Origin: Micromonospora alfalfae
GTDB lineage: Bacteria; Actinomycetota; Actinomycetes; Mycobacteriales; Micromonosporaceae
Assembly: GCF_022230925.1 (NCBI RefSeq)
Contig: NZ_JAKKFH010000063.1
Location: forward strand, 124,001 to 188,000
Reading direction: 5' to 3'
Length of the DNA: 64,000 bases
Position 1 is the stretch's first letter, and the number at the start of each line of letters is the position of its first letter. Positions 53,800-63,618 of the stretch are shown one piece after another. The notes beneath the pieces were generated by a model. It ran no database searches, was not told the origin of the DNA, and worked only from the letters and a program-made list of their open reading frames with translations. Both the position numbers and the translations under genes were made by a program.

Positions 53800-55205
53800 A
53801 TGCAATTGCAAGAGGAATTGGTGCGTTACGGCTACCGCCAAGAATTGAGCCGCCGTTTGCGGTTCCGGGATCTACTTGCCTACGGCTTGGTGTACATGGT
53901 GCCGATCGCGCCGATGGCGATCTTCGGCAGTGTGTACGCCGGCTCCGGCGGCATGGTCGCCCTGGCGTACGCGGTTGGTGTGGTGGCGTTGGTGTTCACG
54001 GCGTTTTCGTATGCGCAGATGGTGAAGGCGTTCCCGATGTCGGGCAGCGTGTACAACTACGCGGGCCGGGGCATCAGCCCGCCGGTCGGGTTCCTGGCCG
54101 GTTGGGTGATCCTCCTCGACTACGTGCTCGTACCGGGGCTGCTGTACCTGGTGGCGTCGGTGGCGATGCACGCCACGGTTCCGTCGGTGCCGGTGTGGCT
54201 GTGGCTCCTCGGCTTCGTCGCGGTCAACACGATCGTCAACTCGGTCGGCATCCGCATGACCGCGGTGGTTACCCGAGTGATGCTCGTCGGTGAGCTGATC
54301 GTCTTGGCGGTCTTCTTGGCCGTCGCCGGCTGGGCTCTCGCGACCGCAAGGGTCGGTTCAGTTGGGCGGCGTTCTACAGCGCCGACACGTTCACCTGGTC
54401 GGTGGTGGCGGGGGCGGTGTCGATCGCGGTCCTGTCCTTCCTCGGCTTCGACGGGATCAGCATGCTGGCTGAGGAGACCAAGGGCGGCTCCCGTCAAATT
54501 GGCCGCGCGATGGCGGCCGTCCTGATTTTGGCCGGGGTGCTGTTCATTGCGCAGACGTGGCTGGCCGCGATGCTCGCCCCTGACCCGGCCTCGCTGCTGG
54601 CCGAGGGTGATCCGAGCGGGACCGCGTTCTACGACGCCGCCGCCGTGGCTGGTGGGGGTTGGTTGGCGACGGTGTGCGCGGTGGCGACGGCGATCGCGTG
54701 GGGGTTGCCGAACTCGATGGTCGCGCAGGTCGCCACGTCTCGGCTGCTGTACGCGATGGCCCGCGACCGGCAGCTGCCGGCGTTCCTGGCGAAGGTGTCG
54801 ATTCGCCGCAACGTGCCGATCAACGCCACGCTGCTCACCGGCGCGGTGTCCCTCGCTCTTGGCCTGTACATGGCGACCCGTGCGGATGGGATCACCCTGC
54901 TGTCGTCGCTGATCAACTTCGGGGCGATGGTCGCGTTCCTAGTCCTGCACGTCTCGGTGGTGGTGCACCACCTCATCCGGCAGCGCAGCGGGAACTGGTG
55001 GTCGCACCTGGTCATGCCCGCGATCGGCTTCGCGATTCTGGTGTGGGTTGTCGTCAACGCCAACATCGCCGCCCAGCGCCTCGGCCTGGCATGGCTCGCC
55101 CTCGGCATCATCGTCCTGGCTGGCTTGTACCTGTCCGGCCGCCGACCTGCCCTCTCGGGACTGGCGCCCGCGCAACCGCAGGCCCGTCACGTGGAGCGGG
55201 TGTGA
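53800..55205 (+). pseudogene. APC-family amino acid/polyamine permease, frameshifted
   Basis: ATG 53800 has GGAAGGG upstream. The first half (LLAYGLVYMVPIAPMAIFGS, MSGSVYNYAGRG) reads to about 54340; the second half continues in another frame (GRFSWAAFYSADTFTW, VSIAVLSFLGFDGISMLAEE) to 55205. A one-base shift near 54335-54345 splits what would be a normal permease of about 470 residues with 12 helices. It may be a true pseudogene or a sequencing error. The stop overlaps the amidase GTG by 4 nt. Confidence 0.78.
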
Positions 55206-56215
55206 CCGGAATGGACACGTTCACCTACCGGCCCGCCTGGGATGAGCTGGCGTACACCTTCGGCGGGCGGATGCCGGTGGCGCACGTGCGCGGCGGGGAC
55301 GTGTTCACCGTCGTGACGGAGGACTGCTTCGGTGGTCTCGTTCGGGGGCCTGCGGATCTGCCGTCGCAGGTGTGCCGCATGCCGTACCTCAATCCGGTGT
55401 CAGGACCGTTCTTCGTCGAGGACGCCGAACCCGGCGACACCCTCGCCGTCCACCTCGCCGCCATCACCCCGGCCCGGGACTGGGGTGTGTCCTCGACGTT
55501 CCCGCACTTCGGCGCCCTGACCTCCACCTCCCACACCGCCACCCTGCAGCCTCCGCTGGAGGAGCGGGTGTGGGTGTACGGCATCGACCGGCAGGCCGGG
55601 ACCGTACGGTTCGAGGCCACCCGCAGCGACCACAGCGTGGACCTGCCGCTGGACCCGATGATCGGCACGATCGGTGTCGCCCCCGGCGGGTTCGAAGCCC
55701 GCTCCACACTCGTACCCGACACCCACGGCGGGAACCTCGACACCCCGCACCTGCGCGCCGGCACCACCCTCTACCTGGGGGTGAACGTCCACGGGGCGAT
55801 GCTGGCCCTCGGCGACGGGCACGCCCGCCAGGGCGACGGCGAGGCGTGCGGCGTCGGCGTGGAGATCGCCACGACCACCACCCTCGCCATCGACGTCATC
55901 AAAGGCGTGAGCACACCGTGGCCGCGGTTGGAGACCGACCGGGACATCCTGACCATCGGTTGCGCGAGGCCCCTGGAGGATGCCTACCGCATCGCCCAGC
56001 ACGACCTCGTCGGCTGGGCCAGCGCCCTGACCGGCCTGGAAACCCTGGACGCCTACCAACTCGTGTCGCAGGCCGGGCGGGCGCCGATCGGCAACGTGTG
56101 CGACCCCAACTACACCGTCCTCGCCGCCATCGACAAAACGCTGCTCCCCGCCCCTGGACCCGCGTACGCCGGGACACACGAGCGGCTGCGGCGGCTCACC
56201 GCTGGGCTGCGGTAG
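55202..56215 (+). CDS. Acetamidase/formamidase family protein
   Basis: The 337-residue soluble enzyme starts with GTG 55202, overlapping the permease stop. FmdA/AmdA family blocks are visible: GDVFTVVTEDCFGG, NPVSGPFFVEDAEPGD, DPMIGTIGVAP and a C-terminal AYQLVSQAG. Family members hydrolyse small amides to ammonia and an acid. Coupling with an APC permease suggests import and breakdown of an amide or amine, but the permease is broken. Confidence 0.87.
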   Translation: MTGMDTFTYRPAWDELAYTFGGRMPVAHVRGGDVFTVVTEDCFGGLVRGPADLPSQVCRMPYLNPVSGPFFVEDAEPGDTLAVHLAAITPARDWGVSSTFPHFGALTSTSHTATLQPPLEERVWVYGIDRQAGTVRFEATRSDHSVDLPLDPMIGTIGVAPGGFEARSTLVPDTHGGNLDTPHLRAGTTLYLGVNVHGAMLALGDGHARQGDGEACGVGVEIATTTTLAIDVIKGVSTPWPRLETDRDILTIGCARPLEDAYRIAQHDLVGWASALTGLETLDAYQLVSQAGRAPIGNVCDPNYTVLAAIDKTLLPAPGPAYAGTHERLRRLTAGLR

Positions 56216-56225
56216 GAGCCCTCGA

Positions 56226-56903
56226 ATGACTGCGTCGATCCCGCGCCTGCCGCTGCGCGATGACCTGTTCCTCCTCGGCCACGACGACGACACCGGACAC
56301 CCCCACGTGCACCGGCAGACCCTCGCCCTCGGGCTCGCGGGCGCGGTCCTGATCGACCTGTACCTGGCCGGGCGGGTGACCCTCGACCCGAACGACGACA
56401 CCCGCCCGGCCAGCCACCAACGGATACACCCGCACATCGACCGGCCGGTCGGGGACCTAATCGCCGACGCCGCGACCGCCACCATCCGCCACACCCACCC
56501 ACACCTGCGGGGGTGGCTGCGGGGATTCTCCGACGACCTGTATGACCGCACCCGCGCCGGCCTCGTCGCCGGCGGGATCCTGCGCCACCACACCCGACGG
56601 CGCCTCGGCGGCCTCATGCGCAGCAACGCCTACCTGCCCACCGACAGCAAATGGGCCGTCATCGCCCGCTCCCGCCTGCGCTACCTCGCGGCTGGCCGCG
56701 AACAACCCGACAACCACACCGCCGCCCTCGGCGGCCTCGTCGCCGACCTCGGCCTTACCAGCCACCTCTACCTCGACGACGACATCACCACCCTGACCAG
56801 CCGCCTGAAAGCCATCGCCGGGCAGCACTACCAGCCGGTACGCGATATCACCGCCGCCGTAGACGCCGCCGTGGGGGACCTCGCCACGACCGCCTACCGC
56901 TAG
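56226..56903 (+). CDS. GPP34 family phosphoprotein
   Basis: This encodes 225 residues. RDDLFLLGHDDDTGHP, LALGLAGAVLIDLYLAGRV and an RRLGG segment are characteristic of the GPP34/GOLPH3 family, which binds phosphoinositides in eukaryotes and is common and uncharacterised in actinobacteria. AGGAG precedes ATG 56226, 10 nt after the amidase gene. All helical, cytoplasmic. Confidence 0.85.
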   Translation: MTASIPRLPLRDDLFLLGHDDDTGHPHVHRQTLALGLAGAVLIDLYLAGRVTLDPNDDTRPASHQRIHPHIDRPVGDLIADAATATIRHTHPHLRGWLRGFSDDLYDRTRAGLVAGGILRHHTRRRLGGLMRSNAYLPTDSKWAVIARSRLRYLAAGREQPDNHTAALGGLVADLGLTSHLYLDDDITTLTSRLKAIAGQHYQPVRDITAAVDAAVGDLATTAYR

Positions 56904-56935
56904 GCCCAATTCACCTCACCTCGAGAAAGTTGACC

Positions 56936-57904
56936 GTGAACAACCTGCCCCACGTGCGACCCGCGACCGAGACGCCCCACCCGACGGGCCGGCGAGCCGT
57001 AAAGGTCACTGCCGCCGTCTGCGCGCTCGGCCTCCTCGCCACCGCCACCGCTATCCCGAACTGGACGGGTGCCGCCGGGCCAGCCCAATCCCCACCCTCA
57101 CCTTCCACCAATGACCCGGTCCGGTCGGCCGCGTCGCCCTGTCCGTCACCCGCCGCCCTGACCGCGGCACAGCTCAAGGCACGCGCACAGCAGAAACTCG
57201 ACCCATCGCCGACGCATCTGCCGGAGTCGGCCCCTGCGCAGCAGGCTCTGGAAGCGGTCACGGTTGGGCCGTCCGGCTGCGACGCCATCCCGGGCCGGTT
57301 CGCCTACGTCCACCTGCTGCAATGGGCCACGGACACCACCATCGCGGGCAACAACGCCACCACGCGGATCGTGCTGTTCGAAGAGCAGCGCTGGCGTGCC
57401 GACGATGCCTCCGGACGCGTCATCCGCAGCCGTTACCCCACCGGTAAGCGGCCCACCGACGACAGCACCTACGAGCCCGGCGAGCTGGATGGACCCATCG
57501 GGCCGATCGCTGCCGACCCGGCGGCGCTCAGCGCGCATATCGACGCCACCCAGCCCCGATTCCTCGGACCCACCGCCGTCATTCGCGGCCTCGTCAGCCT
57601 GCTCGGCTGGCGTACTCCCAACCAAGCCGCCCGCACCGCGGTCCTCACCGCTCTGCGCGACACCCCCGGAATCGCGTACCACGGACCGGTGACCGACCGG
57701 GCGGGCCGAACCGGCGTCGGCGTCAGCGCCACCTCCGACGACATCCGCTTCCTGCTGATCCTCAACCCCACCACCGGCGAACTACTCGCCTACGAAAGAG
57801 CAGCGCTCACACCGCCACCAGGCAGCGACCGGACCGGCCCCCTGGTCGACGACTACCACCTGTTCCTCGTCCACACCCGTGCCAGCAGCAGCGGCAGTTC
57901 CTGA
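56936..57904 (+). CDS. Secreted or membrane-anchored hypothetical protein
   Basis: This encodes 322 residues from GTG 56936 with only a weak GAGAAAG upstream. An N-terminal hydrophobic segment (VTAAVCALGLLATATAI) follows basic residues and a Pro/Ser-rich linker follows it. The outer domain holds two Cys (PCPSPA, SGCDAI) and resembles CU044_5270-type proteins often found beside ECF sigma genes; no sigma gene is adjacent here. Function unknown. Confidence 0.65.
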   Translation: MNNLPHVRPATETPHPTGRRAVKVTAAVCALGLLATATAIPNWTGAAGPAQSPPSPSTNDPVRSAASPCPSPAALTAAQLKARAQQKLDPSPTHLPESAPAQQALEAVTVGPSGCDAIPGRFAYVHLLQWATDTTIAGNNATTRIVLFEEQRWRADDASGRVIRSRYPTGKRPTDDSTYEPGELDGPIGPIAADPAALSAHIDATQPRFLGPTAVIRGLVSLLGWRTPNQAARTAVLTALRDTPGIAYHGPVTDRAGRTGVGVSATSDDIRFLLILNPTTGELLAYERAALTPPPGSDRTGPLVDDYHLFLVHTRASSSGSS

Positions 57905-57939
57905 CCTGCGCGACCAACAACCTCGAAGGGAATCTCGCC

Positions 57940-58569
57940 ATGGACACTGCAACGCGCATCCGCGCCGCCCGCTGGGCGGACAAAGACCACGTCGCCGCAC
58001 TGATCGCCGACGCACTCCATCCCAGCCCTCTCGCCACATGGCTGATCCCCGACCCAGGCCCACGCCGCCGGATCCTCACCGACGTCCTCGGTATCTGGAT
58101 CGAACACGCCATGTTCTACGGCGACATCCACCTCACCGACGACGCCGCCGCCACCGTCGGCTTCCACCGATACCGCAGCATCCCGCCACCGGCGCATTAC
58201 CAGGTGCGGCTGGCCGACGCGGCAGGCCCGCACACCGATCGCTTCGACATTCTCGATCGGTTGCTCGCCAAGGCGCGACCCACCGAGCCCCACTATGAGC
58301 TGGCGTTTCTCGCGGTGCGGCCGAGCAGCACAGGTGCCGGCCACGGCACCGCCATGCTCGCCCACCACCGCAGCCGCCTCGACCACGTAGGCCTGCCGTC
58401 CTGGACCAGCACCACCTCGGCCAGTGACCTCTACCGCCGGTACGGCTATACACTCCGTCCGCCGATCATCCTGCCGGACGGTCCAACCCTTCACCCGATG
58501 CGCCGCAACCCCGAGTCAGACGGCCATCGGCTGTCGGTCATCACCGCTCAGGAGTCGCGGCGGGCGTAG
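57940..58569 (+). CDS. GNAT family N-acetyltransferase
   Basis: The 209-residue GNAT protein has the acetyl-CoA motif VRPSSTGAGHGTAMLAHH at about residues 127-145 and the C-terminal YRRYGYTLRPP segment. The N-terminal half (AARWADKDHVAALIADAL) is typical. The start ATG has GAAGGGA upstream. Substrate unknown. Confidence 0.85.
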   Translation: MDTATRIRAARWADKDHVAALIADALHPSPLATWLIPDPGPRRRILTDVLGIWIEHAMFYGDIHLTDDAAATVGFHRYRSIPPPAHYQVRLADAAGPHTDRFDILDRLLAKARPTEPHYELAFLAVRPSSTGAGHGTAMLAHHRSRLDHVGLPSWTSTTSASDLYRRYGYTLRPPIILPDGPTLHPMRRNPESDGHRLSVITAQESRRA

Positions 58570-58643
58570 ATCAGCATCGCTCGTCTCGACCGGGGGCGGA
58601 CATCAACCCGGGCACAGGTGGTCGGGTAGCCTGATAGCGCAGA

Positions 58644-58718
58644 GGGCCGTTAGCTCAATGGCAGAGCTGAGGACTTTTAATCCTTAGGTTCTGGGTTCGA
58701 GTCCCAGGCGGCCCACCA
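58644..58718 (+). tRNA. tRNA-Lys (anticodon TTT, CCA encoded)
   Basis: The cloverleaf is complete: acceptor GGGCCGT paired with GCGGCCC, D arm with TTAGCTCAATGGCAGAGC, anticodon loop CTTTTAA giving anticodon TTT (UUU), T arm CTGGGTTCGAGTCCCAG, discriminator A and encoded CCA. Its last 45 nt recur with few changes, inverted, at 36017-36061. It is a likely integration target for the element to its right. Confidence 0.95.
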
Positions 58719-58980
58719 TACAAAGCGTTCTGCTCAGGCATCCTGCCGGTGATCGCCGCGAACCCTATTGGGGCTAGGACCTCGCTGTCAGCCCTTGCTG
58801 AGCCAACAGCGGAGCAGTCCGACGGCCCCGCCCGGTCACCAAGCACAGCAACTCCCATTCCTGACCTGCCGCGCTATCGACGGGCTACAAGCCCAGCTTG
58901 CGCCAGCCTCGCTGGGTGTCTCGCGGCCTGCTGGCCCCCGCCAGGTGCACCTGCGCGACGTTGGCATGATCCGCAGACCG

Positions 58981-59967
58981 CTATTTGCCGCAGTTCGGGC
59001 ACCGCTCGTGCAGGCGTACCGCCAGAGTGTCGGCCGTCGCGCTGGATCGCGCCCGGATTGCGAGCGCGGCAGCCAGGGTGGTTCCTCCCAGGAGGAATAT
59101 GGCTGCGGTCGTCCCGGTGATGACGCGGAAGTCAGCGTGACCAGCACCGACGATGTTTTCGGTCAGTGGGTACAGGCCGAGCAGTCCGATCGGGGTGAGC
59201 AGGACAAGAAGAGCCCAGAGTCCTCGGGCGTCACCGCGCAGCGACAGCACGATCGCGGCGAGCATGGCGGTCAGCAAGAGAACCGCGCCGGCTTCCGGAA
59301 GGAACGCGCCCCCGTAATTGAACCGGTAGAACCACGAACTCTTCCCGGACAGGACTCCAGCTGCGATGAGGGCTGCCGCCGATGCGACCGCCAAGGGCGT
59401 GAGGCGTTGGCGTCGCGCCGTGTGGGCGGGGAATGCCAGTGCCAGCAGGCCCAACGTTACCTGGGGCACCAGAACGAACAAGTACGGGCGGGGCAGCTCG
59501 AACAGGGCGGCGATGGGCACCACCGCGGCGGTGAGGAACAGTGCCAGTCCGATGGCGACGCGTGCCCACCGGGCTGGAGCGATGACATGAACGGCGCCCG
59601 CCAGTAGCCAACAGCCCCACACGACGATGCCGGTGGTGGCGAATGGTCCGAAGGCTGGTGCACCCCAGCTGGCCGAACTGGTGACCACCTCGGCGGTTCC
59701 CCAGAAACCCGCGAGAGCGGTCGCGGTGATGAAGCTGAGAACGGCGGCGAGGCGTATGCCAGGTATGAGGTCAGCGGCACCGGCAGCGCGTAGGCGCTCA
59801 CCGACGCCTCCGGCCAGCACATCCACCACATCGATAATCGACGGCCAGCGGCGATCGGGTTCCGCCAGGTCGAGGTAGGTTCCGACGATTTCGCCGCCCC
59901 GTGCCTGGCGGTAGCCAGCGGGGTACGCCCGCAGCAGCTGCCGGTAACGGCGTTCCAGGTCCCTCAT
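58981..59967 (-). CDS. Multi-pass membrane protein of PadR pair
   Basis: This encodes 328 residues. The start MRDLERRYRQLLRAYPAGYR is the typical cytoplasmic N-terminus of membrane proteins encoded directly after PadR regulators. About seven membrane helices follow (LAAVLSFITATALAGFW, AVVPIAALFELPRPYLFVLV and others). The C-terminus has a CPNC motif. ATGA overlap with the PadR stop. Function unknown. Confidence 0.8.
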   Translation of the reverse strand: MRDLERRYRQLLRAYPAGYRQARGGEIVGTYLDLAEPDRRWPSIIDVVDVLAGGVGERLRAAGAADLIPGIRLAAVLSFITATALAGFWGTAEVVTSSASWGAPAFGPFATTGIVVWGCWLLAGAVHVIAPARWARVAIGLALFLTAAVVPIAALFELPRPYLFVLVPQVTLGLLALAFPAHTARRQRLTPLAVASAAALIAAGVLSGKSSWFYRFNYGGAFLPEAGAVLLLTAMLAAIVLSLRGDARGLWALLVLLTPIGLLGLYPLTENIVGAGHADFRVITGTTAAIFLLGGTTLAAALAIRARSSATADTLAVRLHERCPNCGK

Positions 59968-60332
59968 GCCAGCCCTCCCAGGGCGCGTGGGGCAATGGGT
60001 CGGGCGGCGGGCGCCAGGGCACCCAGGCGGGCGGTCGCCGCCTTCACATTGCGCCGCAGGCGCTCGGTCTCGCCGGCGAGGGTGGCACTACCGGTTGTGG
60101 AAAGGCGGTAGTAGCGGCGCTGGCGGCCGTCAACGACCTCCTCCCGGTCGGCCTCGATGAGGCCGGCGTCCACCATTCGGTCAAGCGCGCCGTACAACGT
60201 GCCAGGCCGCAGGGACAGCCGACCCTCGGACAGGGCCGCCACCTCCCTGATGATCCCGTAACCATGCATTGGCGGGCCAGCGAGAGCGGTCAGGATCCAG
60301 AAGGTCGGTTCCCGCAGCGGTGCATCCACCAT
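59964..60332 (-). CDS. PadR family transcriptional regulator
   Basis: This encodes 122 residues from ATG 60332; the open frame extends to 60368 without a ribosome site. The winged helix is clear: FWILTALAGPPMHGYGIIRE, LSEGRLSLRPGTLYGALDRM and RRYYRLSTTG. An AT-rich GATATAT sequence lies directly before the start and may be part of its operator. PadR proteins normally repress the gene next to them, here the membrane protein gene coupled to it. Confidence 0.87.
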   Translation of the reverse strand: MVDAPLREPTFWILTALAGPPMHGYGIIREVAALSEGRLSLRPGTLYGALDRMVDAGLIEADREEVVDGRQRRYYRLSTTGSATLAGETERLRRNVKAATARLGALAPAARPIAPRALGGLA

Positions 60333-60489
60333 GGCAATATATCGGGCACAAAGGTATGATAGGGGCAAACCGCCGACAACGTCTGGAGGCGACCGAGTTG
60401 GCGCGTCCGCCGCTCGGTTGCATCGCGGAGAACTCAGCCGGTGACGTTGATGAGCGAGGTCATCGCGGCTTCGGTTCTGCGGTGCGTTG

Positions 60490-61215
60490 TCATGGCGTTG
60501 AAGAAGGCCCCTCTTCGTCGGGCGGTGGGTATTCGGCAGCGTTTCGAACGATTTCCTCGGCGTCGAAGGTGACGTTGGCGACGATCTCGTAGTCGGCGAC
60601 CCGGGCGCGTAGTGCCGCGAGTCGGGCTGCGGCCTGTCGTAGGCGTCCGCCCTCCACGTCGAGAGCGGCGAGCAAGTCGGTGTTGTCGATCCACGTCAGC
60701 ACGTGGTCGACCTCATCGTCGAAGTCGGCGGGGTCCGTGATGTCTAGGGTGCTGGCCATCCATCTCAGTAGTTCGACCTGCTTGTCGAGTGCTACGCACG
60801 GTTCGCCGCTGCGAAGGGCGTCGACGGCGCGTTCGTAGGCGGGCGCGGGGACGGCCAGCGGGGGTGCGCCGAGTGCGTCGTGAGCGACGATGACCGCCGC
60901 CAGTTCAACTGCCGGGGTGACGGCGGCGAACCTACGGACTACACCGCCGTCGTTGACGTGGATGATCTTGTCCGGGTCCTCAAGGGGTATCGCCTTGGCG
61001 GTGGTGATGGTGCGGCGCTTCGTGCGGTCCGGCGGGCGAGGATCCATGAGGGTGCTGCTGGCGACGGTGATTGGGGTGTCGGCGGGCAGTCGCTGCATCA
61101 GCTTCGCGAGCTGGCCGGCGGTGCGGATCGCGATCCTGCCGTCGACGAAGGCGTCGTGTACTGCTGCGAAGGCGGCTGCTTGCTGTTCTTGGTGTTCCTG
61201 CCAGTCGCTGATCAA
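60490..61215 (-). CDS. Hypothetical protein near integrase
   Basis: The 241-residue soluble protein has charged helical segments (YERAVDALRSG) and a mid-region (LPADTPITVASSTL MDPRPP) reminiscent of proteins from actinobacterial integrative elements. The start ATG 61215 has GGAGGAAC upstream. Function unknown; its place between PadR and int suggests accessory cargo. Confidence 0.55.
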   Translation of the reverse strand: MISDWQEHQEQQAAAFAAVHDAFVDGRIAIRTAGQLAKLMQRLPADTPITVASSTLMDPRPPDRTKRRTITTAKAIPLEDPDKIIHVNDGGVVRRFAAVTPAVELAAVIVAHDALGAPPLAVPAPAYERAVDALRSGEPCVALDKQVELLRWMASTLDITDPADFDDEVDHVLTWIDNTDLLAALDVEGGRLRQAAARLAALRARVADYEIVANVTFDAEEIVRNAAEYPPPDEEGPSSTP

Positions 61216-61742
61216 GGTGTTCCTCCGGAAGTTGTCGTTGATGCTGGTGCTCGTGGGTTCGGTGCCGGGAGGCGTCGTGCATGACGTGGTGACGCGCTGG
61301 CCGCGAGGCGGCCTCGGTCAGGTTCGCGTGAGGTCGTTCGGCACATATCCGGGCCGCGACGTTTCACCGTCCGCTCGTCGGGCGACTCGCCGCCGATCCT
61401 GGGACGAGCGGAGGTACGTCGTGCCGGTAATGCCGCAGTCTCGCCAGGTGTGGATTCGTCCGCGGCCAAGTCGAGGCCCGCTCGTTCCGGCTGGCTAGTC
61501 TGCGGTGGTCTCGATGTCCTTTGGCCGGCATCGGTGACCGCTCGTTGCCGTATGGCACTGCCGATCTCGCCCGGACGGAGCATCCGGTCGAGGGGCTGGC
61601 GCGCCGTGGTCGCTGGAGTGGCGCTGCTGGAGATCCCTCTTGCTGCTCGTGGCGGCGTGCTGCGTCACCTTCGTTGGCGTCGACCTCGACGGCGGGGGCG
61701 GCATTCGAGGGCTGCCGTCCCCGCCTGGCGGGTGTTGTCTGT
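61216..61742. other. Gene-free stretch downstream of integrase gene
   Basis: About 527 nt. The open frames on either strand are arginine-rich shadows. Attachment sites often lie downstream of integrase genes, but no tRNA-Lys-like sequence was recognised here. Confidence 0.4.
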
Positions 61743-63221
61743 CTACGCTGCGCGCTTGCGTCGGCGGGGGAGTAGTTCGGCGGCGGCTTCGGCTTTGGCG
61801 CGTTCGACGTCGAGTTCGGCGATGACCGAGGTGTAGACGTCGGTCATGGCGGCGGAGGAGTGGCCGAGGAGTTCCTGGATGTCTTTGAGGTCGGCGCCGG
61901 CGGCTTTGAGGTAGGTGGCGGCGCAGTGCCGTAGGTCGTGTAGCCGGATCGGGGGTAGGTCGGCGTCGCGGACGAGGACCTCGAAGCGGTCGGTGACGGC
62001 GTTGGGGTGCCAGGGCTTTCCGTCGGGTTGGACGAAGAACAGTCCGGTGTCGGGCCAGGTGTGGCCGGCGGCGAGTTTCCACTGGGCGCGGCGGGCGTGG
62101 TGGGCGCGCAGGACGACGCGGGTGATGCTGGCCATGGCCATGATCCGGTTGCCGGACTCGGACTTGACCTTCTTGATCACTGGTGTGTAGCCGTGGGTGG
62201 CGATCTGTTGGGTGACGCTGATCAGGGAGTTGTCGAGGTCGACGGCGGTGTCGGTGAGTCCGACAGCCTCGCCGCGGCGCAGTCCGCGGTGCAGGATGAG
62301 CGCGAACAGTGGGTAGAGGACGACGTCGTGCTCTTCGGCGTGGTCGAGGAACGCGCCGGCCTGCTGCGGGGTCCACACCATGACCGGGCTGGGTCGCTCG
62401 CCGGTGTCGCGCCACCGTTGGACGGCTTTGGTGGTCCATACCCGGGCTTTGGGGCGTACCCCGGAGGGCAGTTCGATGTGGGCGGCGGGGTTGAAGTCGA
62501 TGAGCCGGTTGTTGCCGCGGCGGATGGCGTCGTTGAGTGCCTTGCGCAGGGTGGCGCGGATGCGGTGCATGCTGGCCGGTTTGGTGGTGCGCAGGCCGCG
62601 GACGCTGGCGCGGATGGTGGGGTCGTCGCTCTGGCGGGCGATCTCGATGGCGGTGCTGCGGTCGGCGATGGTGGCGAACATGGCCTCGACGTGCTCCACC
62701 CGTAGTTTCACCAGGGCGATGGCGCCGAGGTGCGGGACTAGGTGGACGCGGATGTGCGACTCGTAGGCCAGCAGGGTGTTGGGTTGGACGCTGCTGAGGC
62801 TGCGGCGGGATGCCAGCCATGACTGCAGGTACTCGCCGACGGTGGTCGTGACGGTGGCGGGCAGTCCGGCGCGGACCCGTCGGGCGATGGTGTCGCGGTC
62901 CGGCAGTGGTGCGCCGGCGGTGACGGCGAGGAGCATGTCGGCGATCTCGGCGGCAACGGCTGGGTCGTCGCTGGCGAGGGCGAGTAGGGCTTTGGCGTGG
63001 TCGCGGTCGCCGGTGGCGGCGTCGCGGGTGTCGAAGGTGCTGCGGCGTAGTTGCCGGCGCGCCTGGCCGGGGTGGGTGGGCAGTTCGAGTTGGTAGGCCC
63101 ACCGTCCGTGGGTGGGATTCCACGCTCCGCTCGCCCGGCGAAGCTGCGGACAGTGGTTGCCGAGTTTGCGCCGGTTGCGGTCGCGGCACGCGCAGCGTTT
63201 GAAGACGGATCCTTCCGCCAT
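61743..63221 (-). CDS. Tyrosine site-specific integrase
   Basis: This encodes 492 residues from ATG 63221, with GAGAGAAC upstream. The N-terminal zinc-finger-like CRDRNRRKLGNHCPQLRR and SAM-like core-binding domain (about 85-180) are followed by a catalytic domain with Arg in HRGLRRGEAVGL, HDLRHCAATYLKAAG (His-x-x-Arg) and Tyr in MTDVYTSV. All catalytic residues are present. It belongs to the actinobacterial pSAM2/AICE-like integrases, which recombine at tRNA genes. Confidence 0.9.
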   Translation of the reverse strand: MAEGSVFKRCACRDRNRRKLGNHCPQLRRASGAWNPTHGRWAYQLELPTHPGQARRQLRRSTFDTRDAATGDRDHAKALLALASDDPAVAAEIADMLLAVTAGAPLPDRDTIARRVRAGLPATVTTTVGEYLQSWLASRRSLSSVQPNTLLAYESHIRVHLVPHLGAIALVKLRVEHVEAMFATIADRSTAIEIARQSDDPTIRASVRGLRTTKPASMHRIRATLRKALNDAIRRGNNRLIDFNPAAHIELPSGVRPKARVWTTKAVQRWRDTGERPSPVMVWTPQQAGAFLDHAEEHDVVLYPLFALILHRGLRRGEAVGLTDTAVDLDNSLISVTQQIATHGYTPVIKKVKSESGNRIMAMASITRVVLRAHHARRAQWKLAAGHTWPDTGLFFVQPDGKPWHPNAVTDRFEVLVRDADLPPIRLHDLRHCAATYLKAAGADLKDIQELLGHSSAAMTDVYTSVIAELDVERAKAEAAAELLPRRRKRAA

Positions 63222-63309
63222 GATCAGTTCTCTCCCTCGGGTGGGGTGTTCGGCAGCCGGTGGCTGCGGATTGCGTACGGGGTGATCCACGCGTGCCTTC
63301 CGCCGACGA

Positions 63310-63618
63310 TCAAGTCGTCCCCCGGCGATGGGGTGGCTGATGGCTGTCGTCGCTGTCGGGTAGGTGCAGGGCGTGGAGGATGGCGGCGACCGGCACCCGG
63401 TAGCGGCTGCCGAAGCGCAGCACGGCGACCGGGAACTCGCCGCGCTTGGCCAGGTCGTAGGCGACGGAACGGGATAGCCCGAAGATCCGGGCCGCGGTGC
63501 TCAGGTCGGTGACCATGCCCAGGGCGCGGATCCGCTCGGTAGTCCAGGTGCCAGGTGGAGGGTCCTCAACGGGGCGGGCGGGCTGCGTGTGCTCGACGTG
63601 AGGTTCAGGGGTGCTCAT
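63310..63618 (-). CDS. Excisionase-like helix-turn-helix protein
   Basis: This encodes 102 residues with a MerR/AlpA-type winged helix (STAARIFGLSRSVAYDLAKR, FGSRYRVPVAAIL) and disordered N-terminal 25 residues. Proteins of this size immediately upstream of an integrase usually act as excisionases directing excision. The stop is 89 nt upstream of the integrase start, so the two are probably co-transcribed. Confidence 0.82.
   Translation of the reverse strand: MSTPEPHVEHTQPARPVEDPPPGTWTTERIRALGMVTDLSTAARIFGLSRSVAYDLAKRGEFPVAVLRFGSRYRVPVAAILHALHLPDSDDSHQPPHRRGTT

Noticed and set aside
35937..58718. Treating the tRNA-Lys remnants and intact tRNA as attL and attR of one element
   Set aside because: They are in inverted orientation, while ends of an integrated element must be direct repeats; an inversion would have to be assumed.
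61495..63189. 564-codon frame overlapping the integrase
   Set aside because: Pro/Arg/His-rich shadow of the integrase frame, which has all catalytic motifs.
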